A stretch of 6,970 nucleotides of DNA from DATEHG01 sp035279705 (lineage in GTDB: Bacteria; Gemmatimonadota; Gemmatimonadetes; Gemmatimonadales; GWC2-71-9), in assembly GCA_035279705.1 (NCBI GenBank), contig DATEHG010000090.1, positions 1 through 6,970 of the forward strand, in the 5' to 3' direction. A model generated the notes under the pieces. That model did not search any database, had not been told where the DNA came from, and saw only the letters and a list, made by a program, of their open reading frames with translations. Both the position numbers and the translations under genes were made by a program. Below are positions 1 to 5,490 of the stretch, in pieces; position 1 is the stretch's first letter, and each line of letters begins with the position of its first letter.

Positions 1-50
1 GCGCTCTCCACCCAGGAGCGGAGTGCAGGATCGTGAGTGGCGTCGGTCAC
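1..50 (-). CDS. fahA: Fumarylacetoacetase, N-terminal fragment (runs off left edge)
   Basis: Reading the minus strand from a GTG at 50-48 gives VTDATHDPALRSWVES followed by a partial codon. The segment HDPALRSWVES is the characteristic opening of fumarylacetoacetases (FAH), which hydrolyse 4-fumarylacetoacetate to fumarate and acetoacetate as the last step of tyrosine/homogentisate breakdown in the cytoplasm. Only about 16 residues lie in the window, so the catalytic domain cannot be inspected. The start overlaps the stop of the preceding gene (GTGA, 50-47), which indicates translational coupling. No separate promoter or clear Shine-Dalgarno sequence is visible. The position at the end of an hppD-hmgA operon agrees with the assignment. 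The identification rests on a short match plus context. Confidence 0.85.
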   Translation of the reverse strand, partial: MTDATHDPALRSWVES

Positions 51-958
51 GCGGGGAGATATCCCAGGGTCCGGAGATCGGCGAGCGGCTCGGTGAACGA
101 GCAGGAACCGAAGGCGATGGCGCCCGAGTGGCGCAGCTCGCCGAGCGCGTCCGCCGGAATGATCCGGCCGCGCCAATGGAGCCCGGCGGCATCGAGGCGA
201 TAGGCCTCCACCGATCCCTCCTCGAGCAGGCCAGTTACCTCGTCGGTCCGCCAGCCGAGCGCGACCGCCGCCGCCGCGGCAAAGAGGGTCAAGAACCCGA
301 ACATCCGGCCCCTGGCGCTCCCGGCTTCATAGGTAAGGCGATAGTCACCAGTCAGCGGGTGATGCAACCCGGCGGTGGCCTTGAAGGGCAGCGCCAGTTC
401 CCGGCACCGCTCCATGAATCGCACCACATCCGCCGCGGGCGGGAATTGCTCCGGCGTCACCCCTCCCGTGCGAATCTTGGCGCGGAGGCCGAGCCCGGCA
501 ATGCGGGTGAGCAGCTCGACGGGATCCCCGGCCACGGGGACCTCGACGTAGCAGGTCCGGCTCCGCCCCAGCGCCCCGACGGCAGCCTCGAGCTCCGGGA
601 CTGAGGCGGCCTTGAATTCGACCGTGTCGACCACCAGCTCGGCGCCGTCACTCCACCGCGCCATCCGCCCCGCATCCTCTCCCCAGCCCGGACCGGCCAG
701 CGCGCTGACCGCCCAGGGCGCACCCGGAGCGAGCGCGCGCCTCGCAGTGGCGAGTTCTTCGAGGCGCGCGGCGGGCGCCACGAAGCGACCCAGCACCCAC
801 GCGTCCGCGCTCCGGCGGTGCCCCGCATACTCGGCGACGGCATCCGCCATCGACAGCGCGGCCGGTGGAAAGAGGCCGGCATAGTCGATCAGCCCCGGCA
901 GCAGGGCCCGGAGCGGTGCGACCACCTCCGGCCCTGCCGGCCTCGTCGCCACGGTCAC
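47..958 (-). CDS. Uncharacterised 303-aa protein encoded between hmgA and fahA
   Basis: I do not recognise a named family. The frame is open further upstream, to 1426, but that extension lies wholly inside hmgA. The GTG at 958-956 overlaps the hmgA stop (GTGA), so I take it as the start. There is no clear Shine-Dalgarno sequence, and coupling probably drives initiation. The protein is cytoplasmic-looking, with no signal peptide or convincing membrane segment. Strand-like segments alternate with helices about eight times: LIDYAGLF (23-30), WVLGRFV (54-60), WAVSALA (82-88), ELVVDTVEFKA (107-117), TCYVEVP (135-141), RAKIRTGG (159-166), PFKATAGLHHP (191-201) and MFGFLTLF (219-226). This is the pattern of a (beta/alpha)8 barrel. 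Polar residues sit at strand ends: E114, K116, E139, K161, R163, K193, H199, H200. Cysteines are at 136, 185 and 286. Its place between homogentisate dioxygenase and fumarylacetoacetase suggests a role in that pathway, possibly the isomerase step, but this is inference. Confidence 0.85.
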   Translation of the reverse strand: MTVATRPAGPEVVAPLRALLPGLIDYAGLFPPAALSMADAVAEYAGHRRSADAWVLGRFVAPAARLEELATARRALAPGAPWAVSALAGPGWGEDAGRMARWSDGAELVVDTVEFKAASVPELEAAVGALGRSRTCYVEVPVAGDPVELLTRIAGLGLRAKIRTGGVTPEQFPPAADVVRFMERCRELALPFKATAGLHHPLTGDYRLTYEAGSARGRMFGFLTLFAAAAAVALGWRTDEVTGLLEEGSVEAYRLDAAGLHWRGRIIPADALGELRHSGAIAFGSCSFTEPLADLRTLGYLPA

Positions 959-2148
959 GAAGTCGGCGGGGCGAACCCGACGCCGGAGGCATCGGACCAG
1001 GAGCGGAAGTAGTTGGGGTCCTCGATCGGCAGCGCCTGCCTGGCCACCTTGAGGGGGCGGAAGGTATCCATCATCACCGCCAGCTCGTTGGTATGGGTCG
1101 CTCCGATCGAAGCCTCGGCGCGCCCGGGATGTGGGCCGTGAGGCAGCCCGTCGGGGTGATGGGTGATGCTGCCGAACTCGATGCCCTTGCGACTCATGAA
1201 TTCGCTGGACGCGTAGTACAGCACCTCGTCGGAATCGACGTTGCTGTGGTTGTAAGGCGCCGGGATCGCGTCGGGATCGAAGTCGTACGGCCGGGGACAG
1301 AAGCTGCAGACCACGAAGCCGTCTCCCTGGAACGTCTGGTGCACCGGCGGCGGCTGGTGGACCCGGCCCACGATCGGTTCGAAGTCCATGATGTTGAAGG
1401 CCCAGGGATAGAAATACCCGTCCCATCCGATCACGTCGAAGGGATGGTGATCCAGGATCTGTTCCGTGATGCCGTCATATTGCTTGACCATGAGGGGAAA
1501 GTCCCCCTTCTGATCGATCGTTACCAGGTTGGACGGACGGCGGATGTCCCGCTCGGAGTAGGGCGCCCCTTCAATCAGCTGGCCGAACTCATTGCGATAG
1601 CGCTTGGGCCAGCGGATGTGCCCCCGGCTCTCCATGATCAGCAGCCTCGGCGGATCGCCGGCGGCGTCGAACCGGTAGCGGTGCAGGATGCCGCGGTGGA
1701 TGACCAGGTAGTCCCCCTCGCGGAACGGCAGCTCGCCGAATACCGTCTCGAGAATGCCCTTCCCCTTGCTCACATACACCAGCTCGTCCGCCTGGCCGTT
1801 GCGGTAGAAATGGTCATCCACCTTTTCCGGCTCGGCGTACAGCATCGCCACTTCGGGATTGAACAGCAGCGGAGTCCGGTCGAGCGTGGGGCTGCCGCCG
1901 CGCTTGAGCCGGGACGTCAGGAAGTGGCGGTGCCGCAGTGTCTGGTCGGGATCCGCCTCGTAGCGGGTCTCCGCCACCCGGCGGACGCTCTTGATCGTGG
2001 TCGGCGGGTGGGTGTGATAGAGCAGAGCGCTGGTGCCGGTAAACCCCTCGTGCCCCATCAGCTCTTCGGCGTAAAGGCCGCCGTCAGGCCGGCGGAAGAC
2101 GGTGTGCCGCTTGCGCGGGATCGATCCGAGGGTGTGATAGATGGGCAT
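955..2148 (-). CDS. hmgA: Homogentisate 1,2-dioxygenase
   Basis: The product opens the aromatic ring of homogentisate with O2 to give maleylacetoacetate, using one non-haem Fe(II) in a cupin fold in the cytoplasm. At 397 residues it belongs to the shorter bacterial type (animal and Pseudomonas enzymes are about 430-445). Family signatures include DELVYVSKGKGILETVFG (121-138), PFDVIGWDGYFYPWAFNI (236-253) and the iron-binding region: H301 in PYNHSNVDSDE, the acidic pair D307/E308, and H337 in the LPHGPHPG motif. A conserved H264 in GRVHQPPPVHQTF lies near where the acid-base histidine is expected. The ATG at 2148-2146 has GGAG (complement of 2157-2160) 8 nt upstream. It lies downstream of hppD across an 86-nt gap with a hairpin, and its stop overlaps the next start (GTGA). 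Identification is firm; exact ligand numbering is by analogy with human HGD (H335, E341, H371). Confidence 0.96.
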   Translation of the reverse strand: MPIYHTLGSIPRKRHTVFRRPDGGLYAEELMGHEGFTGTSALLYHTHPPTTIKSVRRVAETRYEADPDQTLRHRHFLTSRLKRGGSPTLDRTPLLFNPEVAMLYAEPEKVDDHFYRNGQADELVYVSKGKGILETVFGELPFREGDYLVIHRGILHRYRFDAAGDPPRLLIMESRGHIRWPKRYRNEFGQLIEGAPYSERDIRRPSNLVTIDQKGDFPLMVKQYDGITEQILDHHPFDVIGWDGYFYPWAFNIMDFEPIVGRVHQPPPVHQTFQGDGFVVCSFCPRPYDFDPDAIPAPYNHSNVDSDEVLYYASSEFMSRKGIEFGSITHHPDGLPHGPHPGRAEASIGATHTNELAVMMDTFRPLKVARQALPIEDPNYFRSWSDASGVGFAPPTS

Positions 2149-2175
2149 GCCTGAAACTCCGGATGCTGGTGAAAG

Positions 2176-2231
2176 GTGAGAGGTGAGAAGTGAGAGGGAA
2201 CGGCCGACCCCTCTTACCTCTCACCTCTCAC
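2176..2231. repeat. Intercistronic 23-bp inverted repeat made of GGTGAGA heptamers
   Basis: Between hppD and hmgA, arms 2176-2198 and 2209-2231 are inverted copies with 21 of 23 positions matching, around a 10-nt loop. The left arm reads GGTGAGA, GGTGAGA, AGTGAGA, GGG from 2175. The right arm read on the minus strand is CGTGAGA, GGTGAGA, GGTAAGA, GGGG from 2232. In the leftward mRNA one of the two mismatches becomes a G-U pair, so a long stable stem should form 3 nt after the hppD stop. There is no T-run after it in the direction of transcription, so it does not look like an intrinsic terminator. It could stabilise the upstream message, set the hppD:hmgA ratio, or be a copy of a dispersed repeat. 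Confidence 0.9.
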
Positions 2232-2234
2232 GCC

Positions 2235-3359
2235 TTACAGGTTCCCCCGCAAGGCCTGCTCCCGCTCGATCGCCTCGAACAGCGCCTTGAAATTCCCCTT
2301 GCCGAAGCTGCGGGCGCCTTTGCGCTGGATGATCTCGTAGAACACCGTCGGCCGGTCCTGGACCGGCTTGGTGAAGATCTGCAGCAGGTAGCCCTCGTCG
2401 TCGCGGTCGACCAGGATGCCGAGATCGCGGAGCGGCCCCAGGTCCTCGTCGATGTGCCCCACCCGGTCGAGCAGGGTGTCGTAGTAGGTGGTGGGCACGC
2501 GGAGGAATTCGACGCCGCGGTCCCGCAGGGCCGTCACGGTGGCCACGATGTCGTCGGTGGCGAGGGCCAGGTGCTGCACACCGGGACCATGATAGAACTC
2601 CAGGTACTCGTCGATCTGCGATTTCTTCTTCCCCGCCGCCGGCTCGTTGATCGGGAACTTGATCCGGTCGTTCCCGTTGGCCACCACCTTGGACATGAGG
2701 GACGAGTATTCGGTCGAAATGTCCTGATCGTCGAAGGAAATCAGGTTCCGGAACCCCATCACGGCCTCGTAGTACTGGCACCAGCGGTTCATCTGGCCCA
2801 GCTCCACGTTCCCCACGCAGTGGTCGACATACTTGAGGCCGATCGGCGCCGGCGCGTAACCGCCCTCGACCGGCCGGTACCCCGGCAGGAAACGGCCCTT
2901 GTAGCTCCGCCGCTCCACCAGGGAGTGCTGGGTCTCGCCGTAGGTGCCGATGATCGCGTGCACGACCTGCCCCTGCTCGTCCTGCAGCACCCGCGGCGGC
3001 TGGATCCCGATGGCCCCGCGAGCGACGGCGGTCTCGTAGGCCAGCCGGGCGTCCTCCACCCACAGCGCGATGTCTTTCACCCCGTCGCCATGACGCTTCA
3101 CATGCTCGGCGACCGGACCGTCGGGGCCGATGCTGGTGGTGAGCAGCAGCCGGATCCGCCCCTGCTCGAGGAGATAGCTGGCCCGGTCCCGCACCCCGGT
3201 CTCGGGACCGGCGTAGGCGGTCAGGCGATAGCCGAAGGCCGTGCGGTAATAGTGGCTCGCCTGCTTGGCGTTGCCGACGTAGAACTCGACGAAGTCGGTG
3301 CCCATGATGGGAAACGCATCGGCGGTTTCGGCATCGGCGGGCAGAGTAGCGTGGGCCAT
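2235..3359 (-). CDS. hppD: 4-hydroxyphenylpyruvate dioxygenase
   Basis: The product converts 4-hydroxyphenylpyruvate (from tyrosine transamination) and O2 to homogentisate and CO2, using Fe(II), in the cytoplasm. The 374-residue protein shows the two-domain vicinal-oxygen-chelate layout. The N-terminal domain begins DFVEFYVGNAKQASHYY (22-38) and includes GVKDIALWVEDA (93-104). The catalytic domain carries the metal triad H180 (KYVDHCVGNV), H263 (GVQHLALATDDI) and E342 (TVFYEIIQR). The family segments GYLLQIFTKP (323-332) and the C-terminal FGKGNFKALFEAIEREQ...RGNL are present. Length and all three ligands fit a functional enzyme. The ATG at 3359-3357 is preceded by GGGAG (complement of 3365-3369) at 5 nt; a second Met at residue 19 has no such support. 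It is the first gene of the leftward operon and is divergent from the LysR-type regulator. Confidence 0.97.
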   Translation of the reverse strand: MAHATLPADAETADAFPIMGTDFVEFYVGNAKQASHYYRTAFGYRLTAYAGPETGVRDRASYLLEQGRIRLLLTTSIGPDGPVAEHVKRHGDGVKDIALWVEDARLAYETAVARGAIGIQPPRVLQDEQGQVVHAIIGTYGETQHSLVERRSYKGRFLPGYRPVEGGYAPAPIGLKYVDHCVGNVELGQMNRWCQYYEAVMGFRNLISFDDQDISTEYSSLMSKVVANGNDRIKFPINEPAAGKKKSQIDEYLEFYHGPGVQHLALATDDIVATVTALRDRGVEFLRVPTTYYDTLLDRVGHIDEDLGPLRDLGILVDRDDEGYLLQIFTKPVQDRPTVFYEIIQRKGARSFGKGNFKALFEAIEREQALRGNL

Positions 3360-3474
3360 GGCAGCTCCCGGGCGGACGTGTGCGGGACCGGACCAACCGG
3401 CAATCCTATGACGATAGGGCCCGTGGCGCTATATGTCCAATATGCCTTATCTTGTCTATTGATATGCTTTCGAT
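3360..3474. promoter_or_regulatory. Divergent promoter region between hppD and the LysR-type gene
   Basis: This 115-nt gap separates two divergent starts and becomes AT-rich from about 3430, in sharp contrast to its surroundings. For hppD (minus strand) a possible -35 is TAGACA (3458-3453) with TATAGC (3433-3428) as a weak -10 at 19 nt. An alternative is TTGGAC (3440-3435) with TATCGT (3416-3411) at 18 nt. None of these is a strong sigma-70 match, which would suit an activator-dependent promoter. The arrangement of a LysR-type regulator divergent from its target, with shared control sites, is the usual one for that family. Confidence 0.5.
3405..3418. promoter_or_regulatory. Palindrome CCTAT-N4-ATAGG, candidate regulator site
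   Basis: CCTAT GACG ATAGG is a perfect 5-bp-arm palindrome about 45 nt upstream of the hppD start. A T at 3404 and an A at 3416 give the T-N11-A spacing typical of LysR-type boxes. Binding by the adjacent regulator is inferred. A site this close to the hppD start could lie within its promoter or 5' leader. Confidence 0.4.
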
Positions 3475-3477
3475 ATG
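3431..3477. promoter_or_regulatory. AT-rich operator candidate: CAATA/TATTG palindrome and ATATG repeats
   Basis: CAATA (3438-3442) and TATTG (3457-3461) form an inverted repeat spanning 24 bp. Overlapping it, ATATG occurs four times, at 3431, 3440, 3462 and 3473. The last three are spaced 22 and 11 bp apart, that is on the same helical face, and the final copy contains the start codon of the LysR-type gene. This placement would allow autoregulation by steric blocking. Protein binding is not shown by the sequence alone. Confidence 0.4.
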
Positions 3478-4371
3478 AAGCCCGGAATCGAACTCCGCCA
3501 CCTCCGCTCCTTCGTCGCCGTCGCCGAAGAGCTCCATTTCGGCCGGGCCGCGGCAAGGCTCGGGATTGCCCAGCCCCCCCTCAGCCAGCAGATCCAGCGC
3601 CTCGAAGCCGGCCTCGGCACCCGCCTCTTCGACCGCACCAACCGCCGGGTCGCATTGACCGATGCGGGCCGTGCGCTGCTCGAGCATGCCGGCCGCGTTC
3701 TGCAGGGGAGTGCGGCGGCCGTCGAGGCTGTCCGCCGGGCGGCCCGGGGGGAATCGGGACCTCTTCGGGTCGCCTTTGCCGCCTCGGTCATGTTCCTCTC
3801 CCTCCCCCGGATCATCCGGGCATTCCGCCAGCGCTACCCCGAGGTCCGCCTTGACCTTCGCGAAATGCCAACCGGCCTGCAGCTCGAGGCGCTCCGGGCG
3901 GAAGAGCTGGATATCGGATTCCTGAGGCAGCCGGACCCGGACCCCGAGCTCGAGCTCGAGACGGTCATGAGCGAGCCGCTCCGTGCGGCCGTTCCCGTCG
4001 GTCACCCGCTCGCGACCCGCAGCCGGATCCGCCTCGAATCGCTCGCCGCCGAGCCATTTGTGCTCTTCCCGAGGGAGATTGCCCCGGGGCTGCACGCCCA
4101 GGTGCTGGCACTCTGCCGGAGTGCCGGGTTTGCGCCGAGGGTGGTGCAGGAAAGCCGGGAGCTCTATACCACGGTGAGCCTGGTCGAGGCGGGCATGGGG
4201 GTCACGATTATCCCGGCCTCGGTGGCCAAGATGGGGTGGACTTCGGTCCGCTATTTGCCCATTGCCTCCCTGCTGGCCAGAACCCGGATTGCCGCCGCCT
4301 GGCGGACCGATCGGGACCGACCTGTCATCCACTCCTTTCTCGAGGTGGCGCGGGCCCGGGCGGGGGGCTGA
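3475..4371 (+). CDS. LysR-type transcriptional regulator (BenM/CatM/CbnR-like)
   Basis: A full-length 298-residue LysR-family DNA-binding regulator. The N-terminal winged helix-turn-helix spans about 5-64 (IELRHLRSFVAVAEELHFG, with the recognition region AQPPLSQQIQRLE at 32-44), followed by a linker helix to about 92. The effector-binding domain begins LRVAFAASVMFLSLP (97-111) and includes LRAEELDIGFLRQ (140-152) and GMGVTIIPAS (240-249). The HTH wording resembles regulators of aromatic-compound degradation (BenM, CatM, CbnR), which fits the divergent hppD-hmgA operon. The effector could be a tyrosine-pathway intermediate such as homogentisate or hydroxyphenylpyruvate, but this is inference. 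The ATG at 3475 has no purine-rich Shine-Dalgarno in front, only AT-rich sequence, so a leaderless or weakly translated mRNA is possible. No terminator hairpin is evident after the stop. Confidence 0.93.
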   Translation: MKPGIELRHLRSFVAVAEELHFGRAAARLGIAQPPLSQQIQRLEAGLGTRLFDRTNRRVALTDAGRALLEHAGRVLQGSAAAVEAVRRAARGESGPLRVAFAASVMFLSLPRIIRAFRQRYPEVRLDLREMPTGLQLEALRAEELDIGFLRQPDPDPELELETVMSEPLRAAVPVGHPLATRSRIRLESLAAEPFVLFPREIAPGLHAQVLALCRSAGFAPRVVQESRELYTTVSLVEAGMGVTIIPASVAKMGWTSVRYLPIASLLARTRIAAAWRTDRDRPVIHSFLEVARARAGG

Positions 4372-4561
4372 AGGGCCAGGCAACGAAGCACTGACAAACT
4401 ATTTAACTATTGGACAGTCAAAGAGTTGGACGTATCGATCCGGATCTTGACTGGCCTGCGAGCGGGGTCCATCTTATGCGCGCCTCGACCCCCCGGACCG
4501 CATTTCCGGATCATCGGGAGTCGGGCCAACCCTACAGAAATGGCAGCCTGGAGCCGATCTC
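4372..4561 (+). promoter_or_regulatory. Intergenic leader with candidate promoter for the M23 peptidase gene
   Basis: This 190-nt stretch has no credible gene. The best promoter candidate is TTGACT (4447-4452) with TCTTAT (4472-4477) at 19 nt, 4 of 6 matches in the -10, leaving a leader of about 80 nt. Upstream lies an AT-rich patch with AACTAT twice (4397, 4405) and TTGGAC twice (4410 and 4426, 16 bp apart). There is also a perfect 10-bp palindrome, GATCCGGATC (4437-4446), just before the -35. No intrinsic terminator for the LysR-type gene was found here, so read-through is possible. Confidence 0.4.
4550..4553 (+). promoter_or_regulatory. Shine-Dalgarno GGAG that favours a TTG start
   Basis: GGAG lies 8 nt before a TTG at 4562 and 14 nt before the in-frame ATG at 4568. 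By spacing the TTG is the better start, although the downstream codon is the stronger initiator. The difference is two residues at the cytoplasmic end and does not alter the topology. Confidence 0.55.
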
Positions 4562-5488
4562 TTGAAAATGACTGATCGCCGCTGGAGGATTGTGCTGGTA
4601 CCGCCCGGCACCGGAGTCTCGAAGGCCGTCGAGCTCTCCGGGCGGTTCCTGCGCATGGCCGCCGGTGTCGCGGTTGTTTTCGTCCTGGGGGCGCTGCTCC
4701 TCGGATATGCCACCGTCAGCCGGAGCCTCGATCTGGCCCGGGCCGACCGGGTGGAACGCGAAAATGCTCGCCTGTCCGAAGAGCTCGGTGTACTCCACAG
4801 CCGGGTTTCCGCCCTGTCCGATACCGTGCGCGCCATCGCGGTGCACGATTCGCGGATCCGCCTCCTCGCCAATCTCGATCCGAATGATCCCACGGTGCAG
4901 CTGGCCGGTATCGGTGGCCCCCGTGATGTCCGCCAGCTGGCGCCCTCCGAGGGCATTCTCGACCACCGCAGCCGGGAAATCCGGGTCGATCTCGACGCCC
5001 TGATCCGCCGGGCCAACCTGCTCGCTTCCTCGTTCCACGAGGCCGTGGACAGCCTGGCACTGCACCGTGCCCGGATCTCCGCCACGCCGTCCATCATGCC
5101 GACGGCGGGGTGGCTCTCGAGCGCGTTCAATTCCTCCCGCATGCACCCGATCCTGCACATCAATCGCCCCCACGAGGGCATCGATGTGAGCGCGCCGATG
5201 GGCGCCCCGATCGAGGCGCCGGCGGACGGCACCGTCATCTCGGCGGGCTGGGAGACCGGCTACGGCAACACCCTCGAGATCGACCACGGGTTCGGCATCG
5301 TGACTCGGTACGCGCACGCCTCGCGCCTCCTCGTCCACCGCGGCCAGGTGGTGCACCGCGGGGACCGGGTCGCCCTGGTCGGGAACACCGGCCTCGCCAC
5401 CGGCCCGCACCTGCACTATGAAGTGCACGTGAACGGCAAGCCCGTCGATCCGCTCCGCTACGTGCTGCCGGAGGCGATCGTCGACTGA
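4562..5488 (+). CDS. M23-family (LytM) peptidoglycan endopeptidase, membrane-anchored
   Basis: A 308-residue envelope protein expected to cut peptide cross-bridges of peptidoglycan with a Zn-dependent LytM domain, or to regulate other cell-wall enzymes. A basic N-terminus (TDRRWRIVLVPPG) leads to one membrane helix (about 31-52). A helical, coiled-coil-like stretch follows (about 55-95, SLDLARADRVERENARLSEE), then a linker with more helix (about 137-172). The catalytic domain starts GWLSSAFNSSRMHPI (183-197). The metal ligands are H204 and D208 in HEGIDV and H285 in HLHYEV, with H283 of the same HxH motif and H252 (YAHAS) as the usual active-site partners, so the domain looks catalytically competent. 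The topology is one helix with the peptidase outside the cytoplasmic membrane. The start is TTG at 4562 by SD spacing, or ATG at 4568. The gene appears monocistronic, closed by a strong terminator, and converges on lemA. Confidence 0.93.
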   Translation: MKMTDRRWRIVLVPPGTGVSKAVELSGRFLRMAAGVAVVFVLGALLLGYATVSRSLDLARADRVERENARLSEELGVLHSRVSALSDTVRAIAVHDSRIRLLANLDPNDPTVQLAGIGGPRDVRQLAPSEGILDHRSREIRVDLDALIRRANLLASSFHEAVDSLALHRARISATPSIMPTAGWLSSAFNSSRMHPILHINRPHEGIDVSAPMGAPIEAPADGTVISAGWETGYGNTLEIDHGFGIVTRYAHASRLLVHRGQVVHRGDRVALVGNTGLATGPHLHYEVHVNGKPVDPLRYVLPEAIVD

Positions 5489-5490
5489 CA

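Noticed and set aside
959..1426. Upstream extension of the unknown gene's frame inside hmgA
   Set aside because: The extension is wholly within hmgA coding sequence and has shadow-type composition. The GTG at 958 in a GTGA overlap is a better start.
865..2154. 429-codon open frame on the plus strand opposite hmgA and the unknown gene
   Set aside because: It is antisense to a well-supported hmgA, its composition is Arg/Val/His-rich and low in recognisable motifs, and it matches the usual open shadow frames of GC-rich DNA.
2221..3396. 391-codon minus-strand frame overlapping hppD in another frame
   Set aside because: The overlapping hppD frame carries all three metal ligands, while this one is Arg/Pro/Gly-rich without motifs.
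2190..3854. 554-codon open frame on the plus strand across hppD and into the LysR-type gene
   Set aside because: It covers the antisense of hppD, crosses the divergent promoter, and runs out of frame through the regulator. No domain motif is visible in it.
3406..4383. 325-codon minus-strand frame opposite the LysR-type gene
   Set aside because: It is the antisense shadow of a complete LysR-type regulator.
3434..4416. The 9-mer TATTGGACA shared by both gaps around the LysR-type gene (minus 3442-3434, plus 4408-4416)
   Set aside because: One shared 9-mer between two AT-richer gaps of about 115 and 190 nt is not rare by chance, and the surrounding bases differ.
4373..4456. GGCCAG near 4375 and CTGGCC near 4451 as a possible terminator of the LysR-type gene
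   Set aside because: The arms are only 6 bp, about 70 nt apart, and without a following T-run.
4474..5428. Minus-strand frames of 254 and 298 codons opposite the M23 gene
   Set aside because: They are antisense to a peptidase with intact HxxxD and HxH motifs, and no family features are seen in them.
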